A DNA stretch of 64,000 bases from Rariglobus hedericola (GCF_007559335.1 NZ_VMBG01000002.1:372001-436000); one strand, 5' to 3'. Numbered from the stretch's first letter, positions 9,087-18,178 are shown. Numbers and translations are program-made. The notes: a model not told the origin generated them from the letters alone.

Positions 9087-9989
9087 ATGAGCCGCTCGCT
9101 TTTGCTCCTTCTTCTCGGGGTTTTCGCGTGCTCGACCGCGGCCATCATGATCAAGGCGGGTTCGATGCATCCGGCGGTGTTGTGCGCGGGACGGCTGGTG
9201 ATCGCGTCGACGTTGCTCACGCCACTCTTTCTTCACGAACGCCGTAAGCACCGAGGCGCGATGCCGGCGGGTTGGCTGAAACGCACGACGCTGCCCGCGC
9301 TGATGCTGGCGGCGCATTTCATCTCGTGGACCTATGGCGCACGCATGACGCTCACCGCGCAAGCGACGTTGATCGTGAACCTCGCGCCGATCGCGCTGCC
9401 GTTTTTCCTGCACTGGATGCTAGCCGAGCGGATCAACCGCCGTGAAATCACCGGCACGGTGCTGGCGTTGTCCGGCATGCTGGTGCTCAGCGCCAAGGAT
9501 GCGTTTGGCGGCGGCGGTGATCTGGCGGGCAACCTCGTGTGCTTCGGGTCGATGCTGGCGTTCACGTGGTATCTGGTGCTCGGCCGGCGGAACCGCGACG
9601 TGCCCTCGCTCTGGTTATACGTGGTGCCGGTTTACTGGCAGGCGGCGTTGTTTTGCGCCGTGGCGGCGATTCCGTGGGTGCATACCGTGGGCACGGCATC
9701 GAGCCGCGAGTGGTTGCTCATGGCGGGGCTGGCCGTCGTTCCGACGATCGTCGGCCACAGCATGTTGAACCGGTCGATGCGGGAGTTGCCGGGGCAGCTC
9801 GTAAGTCTCTGCAACATCGGCCAGTTCGTCTTCGCCTCGGTGATGGCGTGGTTTCTTTTCCGCGAGGCGCCGGGCCTGCTGTTTTACGTCGCGGCTGCGC
9901 TGGTGGTGAGCGGGATCGTCTTGGTGGTGTTGTCCCATCCTCGAGGGAATCCCGCGCCAAGAATAGGTAAAGAACGATGCCCTGACTAG
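9087..9989 (+). CDS. EamA/DMT-family transporter
   Basis: 300 residues, about ten predicted transmembrane segments arranged as two EamA repeats (about 5-135 and 150-285), the normal size for the family. Typical residues include the N-terminal RSLLLLLLGVFACSTAAIMI, the helix LILVNLAPIALPFF (approximate) and the second-repeat GNLVCFGSMLAFTWYLVLGR. It exports or takes up a small metabolite across the inner membrane, but DMT substrates cannot be read from sequence. It stands alone, with no operon partner; the next gene is convergent and ends 16 bases away. Confidence 0.9.
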   Translation: MSRSLLLLLLGVFACSTAAIMIKAGSMHPAVLCAGRLVIASTLLTPLFLHERRKHRGAMPAGWLKRTTLPALMLAAHFISWTYGARMTLTAQATLIVNLAPIALPFFLHWMLAERINRREITGTVLALSGMLVLSAKDAFGGGGDLAGNLVCFGSMLAFTWYLVLGRRNRDVPSLWLYVVPVYWQAALFCAVAAIPWVHTVGTASSREWLLMAGLAVVPTIVGHSMLNRSMRELPGQLVSLCNIGQFVFASVMAWFLFREAPGLLFYVAAALVVSGIVLVVLSHPRGNPAPRIGKERCPD

Positions 9990-10005
9990 GCGTAGCGTTC
10001 GTGAA

Positions 10006-10515
10006 TTACTCCGGCCGCTCTTTTTTCAGAGTCTGTCTTACACGTTCCACTTTGCTGAACTCCTTTATTCTCCGATCCGTGGTCTTAACGATCGCTTGGT
10101 TGATTTCGCTTCGGATGTCAGAGCGAATTAAGAGACTCGGGATCAAACCAAACATTTGGTATTGGTTTTCCACGCTCACCTCCATCGTGCCTTCGAAGTG
10201 ACCGTTAAGGGAGAGCGAGATCTGGGCGGTTCCTTTGGCCTCTCCGAACTGAAAGATCGGAAGATACAGGGTGGGAGCTGTCTCGATGTTCTCTGAAGTG
10301 ATGGAAGCCACCAGAACATCTGCCCCCGATCCAATATGGGAAATGTGGCGCGTATCGTCCCCGACCTTTACGGTTACTGTATCCAAAAGGATGTTCTTGG
10401 TTGGGAACCACGCGCCATAGTGGGTCACGTTCGATTTGCTGCCGAAACGGAAGAAGCAGACAGCCGCGACGATGAGCGCCAGTGTCCCGATGCTGAGGGC
10501 CTTCTTAATTGTCAT
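10006..10515 (-). CDS. Hypothetical protein with N-terminal membrane anchor
   Basis: 169 residues. Residues about 5-23 (ALSIGTLALIVAAVCFF) form a signal anchor or uncleaved signal peptide; the rest looks soluble with alternating beta strands and a helical, Lys/Arg-rich C-terminus (TDRRIKEFSKVERVRQTLKK). I recognise no domain. Base composition is visibly less GC-rich than in most neighbours, as in the unknown gene after lysA. The 186 bases between its start and lysA hold no other gene I can support. Confidence 0.6.
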   Translation of the reverse strand: MTIKKALSIGTLALIVAAVCFFRFGSKSNVTHYGAWFPTKNILLDTVTVKVGDDTRHISHIGSGADVLVASITSENIETAPTLYLPIFQFGEAKGTAQISLSLNGHFEGTMEVSVENQYQMFGLIPSLLIRSDIRSEINQAIVKTTDRRIKEFSKVERVRQTLKKERPE

Positions 10516-10701
10516 GAGTTGTTCTCCAATCAGGGGTTGCGATCAGGTGAGAGAAATCGACTTTTGTAAGTCAAAGGCAATGGCGCGATGGATTCATTTA
10601 ACGCCCTTTGATGCGTCCGCAGGCAATGCCCGCTTTAGTGAACGAGAATTTTGGATGGTTTTCGCTCTGAAGACGCGGCAAGTTCGGCGTTTTTACGCGC
10701 C

Positions 10702-12009
10702 ATGCACCACTTCACCTACGTCGGCTCCAACCTCCACTGCGAATCCGTCGATCTCGCCGAAATCGCCCGCCTCTACGGCACGCCGACCTACGTTTACAGC
10801 GCGACCACGCTGGCCGACAACTACACGCGCCTCGCCAACGGCCTCGCCGGCCTCGATGTGCAGGTCTGCTACGCGCAAAAGGCCAACGCCAATATCGCCA
10901 TCCTCCGCCACTTCGCCAACCTCGGCGCGGGCTTCGACCTCGTCAGTGGCGGAGAAATCCGTCGCGTGCTCGCAGCCGGCGCCGATGTGAAGCGCAGCGT
11001 GTTTGCCGGCGTCGGCAAGACCGAGCCGGAAATCAAGCTGGCGCTCGAAAATGAAATCTTCGCCTTCCACGTGGAGAGCGAGCCCGAGATCGCCCGCATC
11101 AACCACGTCGCCGGCAAGCTCGGCGTGAAGGCCCCGATCGCCATCCGCATCAACCCCGACGTTGACGCGAAGACCCACGCGAAGATCACCACCGGCAAGT
11201 CCGAGAACAAGTTCGGCATTCCTCTCAAGCAGGCCGGCGCCGCCTACGAGGCCGCCGCGAAGTATCCCAACATCTTCATCAAGGGCGTGCAGATGCACAT
11301 CGGCTCGCAGCTCACCAGCGTCGCCCCGTTCGTCGAGGCCGTCACCAAGGTCGTGCCGTTCGTCGAGGAGCTGAAGGCCAAGTATGGCATCACCTACTTC
11401 TCCATCGGCGGCGGCATTGGCATCGTTTACCAAGACGCGCTCGCCAGCGGACAGCAGGCTTGGTGGGACGCACAGCCCGCCGAGACGCGCCCGATCACGC
11501 CCGAGGCTTACGGTGCCGCGCTCGCCCCGCTGCTCAAGCCCCTCGGCCTGAAGATTCTCCTTGAGCCCGGCCGCAACATGGTGGGCAACGCCGGCGTGCT
11601 CCTCTCGCGCGTCGAATACCTGAAGCGCGGCGAAGGTCGCAACTTCCTCATCATCGACGCCGCCATGAACGACCTCGCGCGCCCCGCGATGTATGACAGC
11701 TACCATGAGATCGTGCCGTTGCATCGCGACACCGCGCGCCGTGCGTTCACCGCCGACGTGGTGGGCCCGATCTGCGAAAGCGGCGACTGTTTCGCCAAGC
11801 AGCGTCCCTTGCAGGAAATCGGCGAAGGCGAGTATATCGCCTTCATGAGTGCGGGCGCGTATGGCTTCTCGATGGCGAGCCGCTACAACACCCGCAACCT
11901 CGCCGCTGAAGTGCTGGTAAAGGGCGGATCCTTCGAGCTGATCAACGCCCGCGAGACCTTCGAGCAACAGATCGCCAACGAGAAGATCCCGGCGTTTTTG
12001 AAGGCGTAA
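10702..12009 (+). CDS. lysA: Diaminopimelate decarboxylase
   Basis: 435 residues from MHHFTYVGSN; an upstream TTG would add 17 unrelated residues. It is a fold-III PLP enzyme that decarboxylates meso-diaminopimelate to L-lysine, the last step of lysine synthesis. Visible landmarks: PLP lysine in CYAQKANANI (Lys60), HIGSQL, the glycine-rich phosphate loop FSIGGGIGI, EPGRNMVGNAG, and the C-terminal PICESGDCFAKQR with the substrate-site Cys, followed by GAYGFSMASRYN. Length is normal. It is not obviously in an operon; both flanking genes are of unknown function and less GC-rich. Confidence 0.97.
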   Translation: MHHFTYVGSNLHCESVDLAEIARLYGTPTYVYSATTLADNYTRLANGLAGLDVQVCYAQKANANIAILRHFANLGAGFDLVSGGEIRRVLAAGADVKRSVFAGVGKTEPEIKLALENEIFAFHVESEPEIARINHVAGKLGVKAPIAIRINPDVDAKTHAKITTGKSENKFGIPLKQAGAAYEAAAKYPNIFIKGVQMHIGSQLTSVAPFVEAVTKVVPFVEELKAKYGITYFSIGGGIGIVYQDALASGQQAWWDAQPAETRPITPEAYGAALAPLLKPLGLKILLEPGRNMVGNAGVLLSRVEYLKRGEGRNFLIIDAAMNDLARPAMYDSYHEIVPLHRDTARRAFTADVVGPICESGDCFAKQRPLQEIGEGEYIAFMSAGAYGFSMASRYNTRNLAAEVLVKGGSFELINARETFEQQIANEKIPAFLKA

Positions 12010-12019
12010 TCGACGGAAC

Positions 12020-12787
12020 GTGAACCGCGCTGACCAGCAACCGCAGGAGATCGATCGCAAAGAAAAAAATATGCGCCGCACGCGGCGCATTCAAACGATT
12101 GGTTTTGTGGTTCTGGTCGGTGTGGTGTGCGTGCTTTGGATTTCCGTTTCTGCTCTAAGTTATTATTCTGGAAAAGCACTGCAGGTCAGCGGCGAGGGTA
12201 ATTTTTGGACTGTCTTGGTGATGGGGGTAACTTCATGGATACTTGGAATAACGATCTGTGTTTTCGGGTTCGGTGTGACAGTTACGCGATGGCTTAAAAC
12301 ACGCAGTTTTAGTGGCGCGCATTTCTTTGGTGCTCTCGTAGTCGTTGCGATTTTATGTGTGCGTCATAATTTTTACATGCAAGGCATTCGAGATGGGTTG
12401 ATGCCCATTGATGAAGTGGCTTACGTTTCATTTGCACATCAGACGCGCGCATTGTTCGGTTCTGAAATTCAAGGATCGATTATACTGGCGGCGGCGCAGG
12501 ACACGTCGGCGTTTGATTCTACGGATGCCGCGCGTGCTAGAGCATTTTCAAAACTGCTTAAAGATAGCGTGTTGTCGCGGTGGCCGCAGGCGTATGCTTC
12601 CATTAGAGTTGATGATGACTCCGTCTGGCTTGAACGCGGTGGTGGCTTTCATAGAATAGGTATTCAGATTTTTGATCGGGAATCATACACGGGAGATAAC
12701 TCGGCTGTGCGAGAACCAGAGGACACTTATTATATGCCTACTGAACTCGGATTATCGAAACGCGTTGTTTTTACTTCGGGCGATTAA
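12020..12787 (+). CDS. Hypothetical membrane protein
   Basis: 255 residues from a GTG 11 bases after lysA; an ATG at 12071 would shorten it by 17 and leave the first membrane helix intact. Three predicted membrane helices lie in the N-terminal ~110 residues (IGFVVLVGVVCVLWISVSAL; VMGVTSWILGITICVFGFGV; GALVVVAILCV). A soluble C-terminal domain of ~140 residues (QGSIILAAAQDTSAFDSTDA onward) follows, on which side I cannot say. No family recognised. Codon use is clearly AT-richer than in lysA or gpsA, suggesting acquisition or weak selection. A perfect eight-base hairpin covers the internal ATG (12071-12090). Confidence 0.6.
   Translation: MNRADQQPQEIDRKEKNMRRTRRIQTIGFVVLVGVVCVLWISVSALSYYSGKALQVSGEGNFWTVLVMGVTSWILGITICVFGFGVTVTRWLKTRSFSGAHFFGALVVVAILCVRHNFYMQGIRDGLMPIDEVAYVSFAHQTRALFGSEIQGSIILAAAQDTSAFDSTDAARARAFSKLLKDSVLSRWPQAYASIRVDDDSVWLERGGGFHRIGIQIFDRESYTGDNSAVREPEDTYYMPTELGLSKRVVFTSGD
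12071..12090 (-). terminator. Possible minus-strand terminator at the start of the unknown membrane gene
   Basis: ATGCGCCG (12071-12078) and CGGCGCAT (12083-12090) form a perfect eight-base stem with a four-base loop. Just upstream on the plus strand is an A-rich run (12060-12069), which becomes a U-run after the stem when read on the minus strand. Intrinsic termination would therefore work against antisense transcription entering lysA. On the plus strand the T-run is absent. Confidence 0.35.
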
Positions 12788-12838
12788 TGCACTTCTTTTT
12801 CCGTGTGTTTAGCGGATTCCGTGGGCTAATTCTGTCGC

Positions 12839-13837
12839 ATGAATTTTGCCATCATCGGTGCCGGGGCTTGGGGGACGGCGTTTGCCATTCATCTCTCGCG
12901 GCTCAATCACACGGTCACACTCGTGCCGCGGCGGTTTGAGCAGGCGCTGGCCATTGCTTCGACGCGTGAAAACGCGGACTACCTGCCGGGCATCCCACTG
13001 CCGCTCAGCATCCAGATCGGTCATGAACTCACTCCTGTGCTGATGGAGGCCGATGTGATCATCCTCGCGTGTCCGTCGCAGGCATTGCGCGAGACGTGCG
13101 AACGCGTGAAGGCCAATCTCGGGCTCGCCACGCAACTCAAGCTGATCGTGTCGTTGTCCAAGGGACTCGAACTCGGCACGCATCTGCGTCCGAGCGAAGT
13201 CATCGCCGCGGTGCTGCCGCAGGTGTCCGCCGGCTCGTTGAGCGGACCGACCAATGCCGCCGAAGTCGCCAAGGGAAAGCCCGCCGCGATGGTGCTCGCG
13301 GTGACGAAAGCCGATGCGTTTCTCGCCGAGGTGCAGGCCGCGTTGAGCGGACCGACGCTGCGCGTTTACACCAGCGACGACGTGGCGGGCGTCGAACTGG
13401 GTGGGGCGCTCAAAAACGTTTACGCGATCGCCGCGGGTTGTTGCGACGGATTAAAGCTCGGCGACAACACCAAGGCTGCGTTGCTCACGCGCGCACTGGC
13501 CGAAATGGTGCGCGTGGGCGTGGCGCTCGGCGCGAAGGCGGAGACATTTTACGGGCTCGGTGGCTTTGGCGATCTCGTCGCGACCTGCACCGGCGCGTGG
13601 AGCCGCAACCGCACGTTTGGCCAGCATCTGGGCGAGGGTAAAACGGCCGCCGATCTGATCGCCGCGAGCAAGTCGGTCGTCGAAGGCTATCGCACCACCG
13701 AGAGTTTTAATGGCCTGGTGACCCAGCGCGGCATCGATGCGCCGATACTGGCGGAGACGTATCGGATTTTGTATGACCACAAGCCGGTCGGCGAGGCGCT
13801 GCATGCGTTGATGACCCGCGAGCTTAAGAAGGAGTAA
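12839..13837 (+). CDS. gpsA: NAD(P)-dependent glycerol-3-phosphate dehydrogenase
   Basis: 332 residues. The enzyme reduces dihydroxyacetone phosphate to sn-glycerol-3-phosphate for phospholipid synthesis. The Rossmann motif GAGAWGTAFA is at residues 7-16. LSKGLE, GPTNAAEVAKGKPAA and the catalytic-helix region GALKNVYAIAAGCCDGLKLG with GDNTKAALLTRAL are all present; the Lys of ALKN is the expected catalytic base, and GFGDLVATC is the C-terminal family signature. Length matches the family. An AAGAAGGAG at its 3' end is well placed to serve as ribosome-binding site for the GH18 gene starting four bases after its stop. Confidence 0.97.
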   Translation: MNFAIIGAGAWGTAFAIHLSRLNHTVTLVPRRFEQALAIASTRENADYLPGIPLPLSIQIGHELTPVLMEADVIILACPSQALRETCERVKANLGLATQLKLIVSLSKGLELGTHLRPSEVIAAVLPQVSAGSLSGPTNAAEVAKGKPAAMVLAVTKADAFLAEVQAALSGPTLRVYTSDDVAGVELGGALKNVYAIAAGCCDGLKLGDNTKAALLTRALAEMVRVGVALGAKAETFYGLGGFGDLVATCTGAWSRNRTFGQHLGEGKTAADLIAASKSVVEGYRTTESFNGLVTQRGIDAPILAETYRILYDHKPVGEALHALMTRELKKE

Positions 13838-13841
13838 CCCC

Positions 13842-14987
13842 GTGCGTTCCCTCGGCCGCCGGTTGATTGCGGGGCTCTTCGTTTGCGGACTCGCGGCGAT
13901 GAGTCTCGTCGCTGCGCCCACGGCGAAGGAAGCGACGGGAGCGCTGTGGATCTCGGCGTATTACCCGGGTTGGCAACAGCACAACCTGCCGCCCGCCGAA
14001 ATCGATTTTCGCGCGGTGACGCATCTCGTGCAGTTCTCAGTTTTGCCGCGGTCCGATGGCAGCCTCGATTGGACCAAGCACGACCTGGACGACGCGCACA
14101 TCCAGGAAACGGTGCGGCTTACCCATGCGGCGGGACGGAAGATTTTGTTGTGCGTAGGCGGAGCGGATAGCGCGGTGGCATTCCGCGGGGCGATGGCGGA
14201 GAAAACTCGCGCGGCATTTGTGGGCGCGCTGGTGAAGGCCGTAAAAACGCACGGTTACGACGGACTTGATCTGGATATGGAGCCGATGGAGGCGCGTGAT
14301 GGCGCGGCTTACGCGGTCTTCGTTCACGAGTTGCGGGTGGCGTTGAACGCGGGCAAGTCGGGCGCGTTGCTCACGGCGGCGGTGGGAGATCAGGCGGAGT
14401 TGTTTGCGAAGCTCCAAGACCAGTTCGATCAAATCAACGTGATGACCTACGATCTCAGCGGTGCGTGGGAAGGCTGGGTGACGTGGCACAATTCGGCGTT
14501 GTGGAATGGCGGCGTGAAATTTCCCGGTTCGACGCGCGAGTTGCCCGGCGTGGATCTCAAAATCCGCGAATGGTTGTCTGCCGGAATCAGCGCTGAGAGG
14601 TTGGGACTGGGGTTGGCGTTTTATGGTTACGAGTGGGCGGGTGCAGACGGACCGAAGCAGTCCATCGCGGGAGTGAAAACCAAGCAGATCTCGTATGCGG
14701 ATATCATGAAGACGCAGTTCACGCCTTCGCGCTATCGGTGGGATGAAGGCGCGGCCGTGCCTTACCTGAGTCTCGCAAAAGATCCGGCGAAACCGGTCGA
14801 GGGCGGCTCGTTCATCACGTTCGACGACGAGCGTTCGCTGCGCCTGAAGATCGAGTATGCGCGCAAAATGAAACTGGGCGGAGCGATCATCTGGGAACTG
14901 GGCAGTGGCTGGCGTCCCGAGTTGCCGGCCGGCAAGCGTGATCCGTTGCTGCAAACGGTGCGAAGCGCGGCCTCGGTGAGCCGATGA
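13842..14987 (+). CDS. Exported GH18-family glycoside hydrolase
   Basis: 381 residues from a GTG, with a signal peptide (LIAGLFVCGLAAMSLVAAP). The mature part is a GH18 TIM barrel: YYPGW on strand 1, ILLCVGGADSAVAF on strand 3, and the catalytic signature YDGLDLDMEP (DxxDxDxE, general acid Glu near residue 146), then QINVMTYDLSG and LGLAFYGYEW. The C-terminal AIIWELGSGW fits the last barrel strand. It probably cleaves beta-1,4-linked N-acetylglucosamine polymers (chitin or peptidoglycan-derived) outside the cytoplasm. It is tightly linked to gpsA, with no evident metabolic link, and ends at a strong terminator. Confidence 0.92.
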   Translation: MRSLGRRLIAGLFVCGLAAMSLVAAPTAKEATGALWISAYYPGWQQHNLPPAEIDFRAVTHLVQFSVLPRSDGSLDWTKHDLDDAHIQETVRLTHAAGRKILLCVGGADSAVAFRGAMAEKTRAAFVGALVKAVKTHGYDGLDLDMEPMEARDGAAYAVFVHELRVALNAGKSGALLTAAVGDQAELFAKLQDQFDQINVMTYDLSGAWEGWVTWHNSALWNGGVKFPGSTRELPGVDLKIREWLSAGISAERLGLGLAFYGYEWAGADGPKQSIAGVKTKQISYADIMKTQFTPSRYRWDEGAAVPYLSLAKDPAKPVEGGSFITFDDERSLRLKIEYARKMKLGGAIIWELGSGWRPELPAGKRDPLLQTVRSAASVSR

Positions 14988-15004
14988 TCGCGACGGGCGG
15001 ACGC

Positions 15005-15037
15005 AAAAAAAGCGACCCGATGGCGGGTCGCTTTTTT
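15005..15037. terminator. Bidirectional intrinsic terminator
   Basis: AGCGACCC (15011-15018) pairs with GGGTCGCT (15025-15032) across a six-base loop, extended by an A-run before and a T-run after the stem. It separates the convergent GH18 gene and the ActP-type symporter gene. Confidence 0.9.
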
Positions 15038-15069
15038 GTGCACGTTGTCCGGTCGGGCGGTGCGGTCGA

Positions 15070-16836
15070 TTAATGTCCGGCGCCGGCGGCCTGGTCCTGG
15101 ATGTATTCGTTCTTCAGGCCGAGGGCTTCCGGGGCGTGGAGGACGAGCATCTTCATGCGGATGTCTTTCGGCACGTCTTTCGACGTGGCCTTGGAGACGA
15201 CGATCATGAGGAAGATCGCGAGCGGCACGGTCCAGATGGCGGGCTGTTCGCAGAGGATGCGGAGCAGCGGATGCTCGATCCAGAAGGACCCGAGGTCGAT
15301 TTTCTTGAGGTCGCCCAAGTTGATCAACGTCGTGCAGATGAGGGCGGCGATACCGCCGGTCAGCATGCCGGTCGCGGCACCCTTCATCGTCATCCCGCGC
15401 CACCAGACGCTCATGAACAGCAGCGGGAAATAACTCGCCGCGGCGATGGCGAAGGCCTGGCCGACCATGAAGTTGATCTGGAGCTGTTCGACTTGGGAGC
15501 CGAGCAGGACGGACAAACCGCCGATGAGGATGGCGGCAAACTTGAACATGCGCATGCGCTGTTCGGGCGAGGAATTAGGGCGCAGCATGCGTCCGTAAAC
15601 GTCGTGGGCGAGCGCGCCGGTCATCGAGACGAGCAGGCCGGAGAACGTGCTCATGAAAGCGGCAAACGCACCGGCGCAGGCGATACCGCTGAGGATCGAG
15701 CCCCAGACGCCGTAGCGTTCGCTGATCATGCGCGGCAGTTCGAGGACGATCTTGTCGGTGCCCTTGGCGCCCGTGGCGGCGTAGAGTTCAGGCAGCAAGT
15801 TACGCCCGATCACGCCCATGACGGGAGGGAAGACGTAGAAGACGCCGATGAGAATCATCACCCACATGGTGGTGCGCTTGGCGGCGACACCGTCCGGATT
15901 GGTGTAGAACCGCACGAGGATGTGCGGAAGACCCGCGGTGCCGCACACCAGTGCGATGATGAGCGAGTAAGTGTAAACGAGCGACAGTGGCTTGCTCTCT
16001 TCGGCGGAGAGACCGGCGGCTTTGGCGGCCTTGGTCGTGAGCGGGCCAAAGGGTGCGAGCCACACGTCGTCCTTGGGGGCCTTGGCGGGAAGCGGCTGGC
16101 GGACGATGCCGGTCGATTGCTCGATGGCGACGGGGTTGAGCGCGTCGCCGAGCGAAGGATGGTCGTTGGCGGAGAGGTTTTTTCCGTAGCCGCCGAAGAC
16201 TGCCATGAGCACGAAGACGGGCACGCTGATCGCGAACATCTTCATCCAATACTGCATGGCCTGGACGAGCGTGATGCCCTTCATGCCGCCGAGGGCGACG
16301 TTGAGGGTGATGACCGCGCCGACCACCGCGACGCCAACCCAGTAGGGCAGGCCCGGGAAGATGTAGGCGAGCGTGGTGCCCGCGCCCTTCATCTGCGGCA
16401 AGGTGTAGAACAGACCGATGAACAACACGAAAACGACGGCGATCTTGCGGAAGATCGGCGAGTCATAGCGACCCTCGGCGAAGTCAGGAATCGTGTAGGC
16501 ACCGAAGCGGCGCAGGGGTCCGGCGATGAACAACAACAGGAACAGGTAGCCGCACGCGTAACACACCGGATACCACAGCGCGTCGTAGCCGACGGCCATG
16601 ACCATGCCGGCGATGCCCATGAAGGACGCGGCCGAAAGGTATTCACCCGAGATGGCGGAGGCGTTCCAGCCGACGGAGACCGACCGACCGGCGACGAAGA
16701 AGTCACCGGCGGTTTTGGACGTCTTGGCGGAGCGGAAGCCCATCCAGACGGTGATCGCGACGGTGATGAACGAGAAGGCGAAGATCCACGGATCGACGCC
16801 GTTCAGGAAAGCGAGGGGGGCGAGCAGGGCGTTCAT
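15070..16836 (-). CDS. actP: Cation/acetate symporter, SSS family (ActP-like)
   Basis: 588 residues with about 13 membrane helices. Features of the sodium:solute symporter family and its ActP branch include SAKTSKTAGDFFVAGRSVS, WNASAISGEYLSAASFMG, the helix YDALWYPVCYACGYLFLLLF, LPHILVRFYTN and, later, GAFAAFMSTFSGLLVSMTGA. ActP takes up acetate and related short monocarboxylates with a cation. The start overlaps the stop of the DUF485 gene by four bases (ATGA), as in the yjcH-actP pairing of other bacteria. A ~60-residue hydrophilic insertion around GGYGKNLSANDHPSLG is larger than in the E. coli protein. The substrate is inferred from family only. Confidence 0.88.
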   Translation of the reverse strand: MNALLAPLAFLNGVDPWIFAFSFITVAITVWMGFRSAKTSKTAGDFFVAGRSVSVGWNASAISGEYLSAASFMGIAGMVMAVGYDALWYPVCYACGYLFLLLFIAGPLRRFGAYTIPDFAEGRYDSPIFRKIAVVFVLFIGLFYTLPQMKGAGTTLAYIFPGLPYWVGVAVVGAVITLNVALGGMKGITLVQAMQYWMKMFAISVPVFVLMAVFGGYGKNLSANDHPSLGDALNPVAIEQSTGIVRQPLPAKAPKDDVWLAPFGPLTTKAAKAAGLSAEESKPLSLVYTYSLIIALVCGTAGLPHILVRFYTNPDGVAAKRTTMWVMILIGVFYVFPPVMGVIGRNLLPELYAATGAKGTDKIVLELPRMISERYGVWGSILSGIACAGAFAAFMSTFSGLLVSMTGALAHDVYGRMLRPNSSPEQRMRMFKFAAILIGGLSVLLGSQVEQLQINFMVGQAFAIAAASYFPLLFMSVWWRGMTMKGAATGMLTGGIAALICTTLINLGDLKKIDLGSFWIEHPLLRILCEQPAIWTVPLAIFLMIVVSKATSKDVPKDIRMKMLVLHAPEALGLKNEYIQDQAAGAGH

Positions 16837-17135
16837 TTGCTAAGAACCTCCCGTGCCTCGTCGGCTTCGAGCTTGAGCGAGCGTTTGATGAAATAGCCGG
16901 AGATGATCCAGACGTAGGGGAAAAACAATACGCCCAGGATGAGCCAGGTGAGCGTAAAGCCGCCGACGCGCATTGCCATGAACTCGGGGGCGAAGTAGTT
17001 GGCGAGAGGCAGGCCGAGCAGCGCGATGAAAAACGCGAGCGAGCAGCCTATGGACAGACGAAGTTGACGACGCATCAGCGAGCTTAAGAAAGCCTCGCTA
17101 TGCACCGTTTCATCACGGGTGGGGGTGGGGGGCAT
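16833..17135 (-). CDS. DUF485-family small membrane protein (YjcH-like)
   Basis: About 100 residues from MPPTPTRDET; an earlier ATG would add six. Two membrane helices (SIGCSLAFFIALLGLPLANY and GFTLTWLILGVLFFPYVWII), then a short charged tail. DUF485 proteins are usually encoded directly upstream of ActP-type symporters, and here the two genes overlap by four bases, so they are co-translated. The role is unknown; it is likely an accessory subunit of the symporter. Confidence 0.85.
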   Translation of the reverse strand: MPPTPTRDETVHSEAFLSSLMRRQLRLSIGCSLAFFIALLGLPLANYFAPEFMAMRVGGFTLTWLILGVLFFPYVWIISGYFIKRSLKLEADEAREVLSK

Positions 17136-17217
17136 GGGGCGTGAGCGTGCCACTCACTTGCGCGGGGGCAAGCCTGCGTGATGAGGAACGTGCGGAGTTC
17201 CGCCGACTGCGAAACGC

Positions 17218-17670
17218 CTACGATTTCGCCTGCTCGATCTGGGTGACTTTGCCGTCGGCAAAGACGATGCGCATGATCGGTTGTTTACGATTCGAGTAAA
17301 TCGGACGGCTCACCGGCTCGAGGTAAACGCTGGATTTGCCGGTCTTCGGGTCACGAACGACCTGGCGGCGATAACCACCGTAGGCTTCGCCCTGATACTC
17401 CTGCCAGTAACGGTTGTAGATCCACGTGGTCGTCTGGCCGGCGGCGGTGGTGGACTGCTGTTTTTCGTCGGGCCAGCCGAGGGCGATGTAAACCATGTCC
17501 GTGGTGTCGCCCACGTTGATCACCTTGTTTTCGAGGCGCGACTGGTCGGCGGTGGACAGCGCGTTGAAGGCCACGGGCTTTTCCTTGGAGCGACTGGTGA
17601 ATGTGCTGCAGCCGGTGAGAGCGAGCAGGCCGAGGGCTAAAAACAGAACAGGCAGCAAGGGGCGCTTCAT
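17218..17670 (-). CDS. Small lipoprotein, SmpA/OmlA-like
   Basis: 150 residues, signal peptide with lipobox LTGC (Cys at about residue 21). The mature part contains INVGDTTDMVYIALGWPDE, close to the GMTxxxVxxxLGxP pattern of SmpA/BamE/OmlA-type lipoproteins. A TTTWIYNRYW strand, a basic KTGKSSVYLEP segment and IMRIVFADGKVTQIE at the end (a typical last strand) follow. It probably sits on the inner face of the outer membrane. Direct BamE identity is not claimed. Its TAG stop lies inside a GTAG that starts a possible hairpin element. Confidence 0.75.
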   Translation of the reverse strand: MKRPLLPVLFLALGLLALTGCSTFTSRSKEKPVAFNALSTADQSRLENKVINVGDTTDMVYIALGWPDEKQQSTTAAGQTTTWIYNRYWQEYQGEAYGGYRRQVVRDPKTGKSSVYLEPVSRPIYSNRKQPIMRIVFADGKVTQIEQAKS

Positions 17671-17683
17671 GGGAGTGCAGACC

Positions 17684-18178
17684 TTATGAACGGGAATCCG
17701 GTTCCTTGCGAGCGGGATGCAAGGCGGCCAGATCAGGATCGGTGGCGGCCTCGGTTTTCCAATCGGGTTCTCGGGCGATGGCGCGTTTGAGACGGCGGCG
17801 GGCCTCGGTCAGGTCATCGAGCAGGCAGTGGTAACAGGCGAGGTTGTAATCGACGAGCGGACTGGGATTTTGGATCGCCTCCTCCGCGATGATCAAGATG
17901 TCGAGCGCGTCGCCGATGGCTTGTTTCTCGCGCAACGCATAGGCCCAGGCGATCCACGGACGTTCGTCCTCCGGCGTGGCGGCGGTGACTTTTGCGGCCA
18001 GCGTGATGACGCGCGACCAGGCGTGTCTGGCCATGGCGAGTTCGATCTCCACGCCTAGCACCTCGGGTTCTTCACGATCATCGGGCGTGATCAATGCGAG
18101 CTCGGCGCGGGCATCGGTGAGGAGATTCAGGCCGATGTAGCCCAAGGCGTAATCGAGGTGCTTGCGCGTGGAAATCAT
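17684..18178 (-). CDS. Small TPR-like protein
   Basis: 164 residues from MISTRKHLDYALGYIGL; the start overlaps the GNAT stop by four bases (ATGA). It has helical-repeat character: ALGYIGLNLLTDARAELALI, GVEIELAMARHAWSRVITLA, PWIAWAYALREKQAIGDALD and VDYNLACYHCLLDDLTEARR are consecutive TPR-type helix pairs. No signal peptide, so cytoplasmic. Such repeats mediate protein contacts; the partner is unknown. It is translationally coupled to the acetyltransferase and followed 13 bases later by the lipoprotein gene. Confidence 0.75.
   Translation of the reverse strand: MISTRKHLDYALGYIGLNLLTDARAELALITPDDREEPEVLGVEIELAMARHAWSRVITLAAKVTAATPEDERPWIAWAYALREKQAIGDALDILIIAEEAIQNPSPLVDYNLACYHCLLDDLTEARRRLKRAIAREPDWKTEAATDPDLAALHPARKEPDSRS

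Noticed and set aside
15073-16896. 607-residue open frame on the plus strand
   Set aside because: Antisense to the ActP-like symporter, very rich in Asp/Glu/Gly/His with no hydrophobic core; a shadow of the membrane gene.
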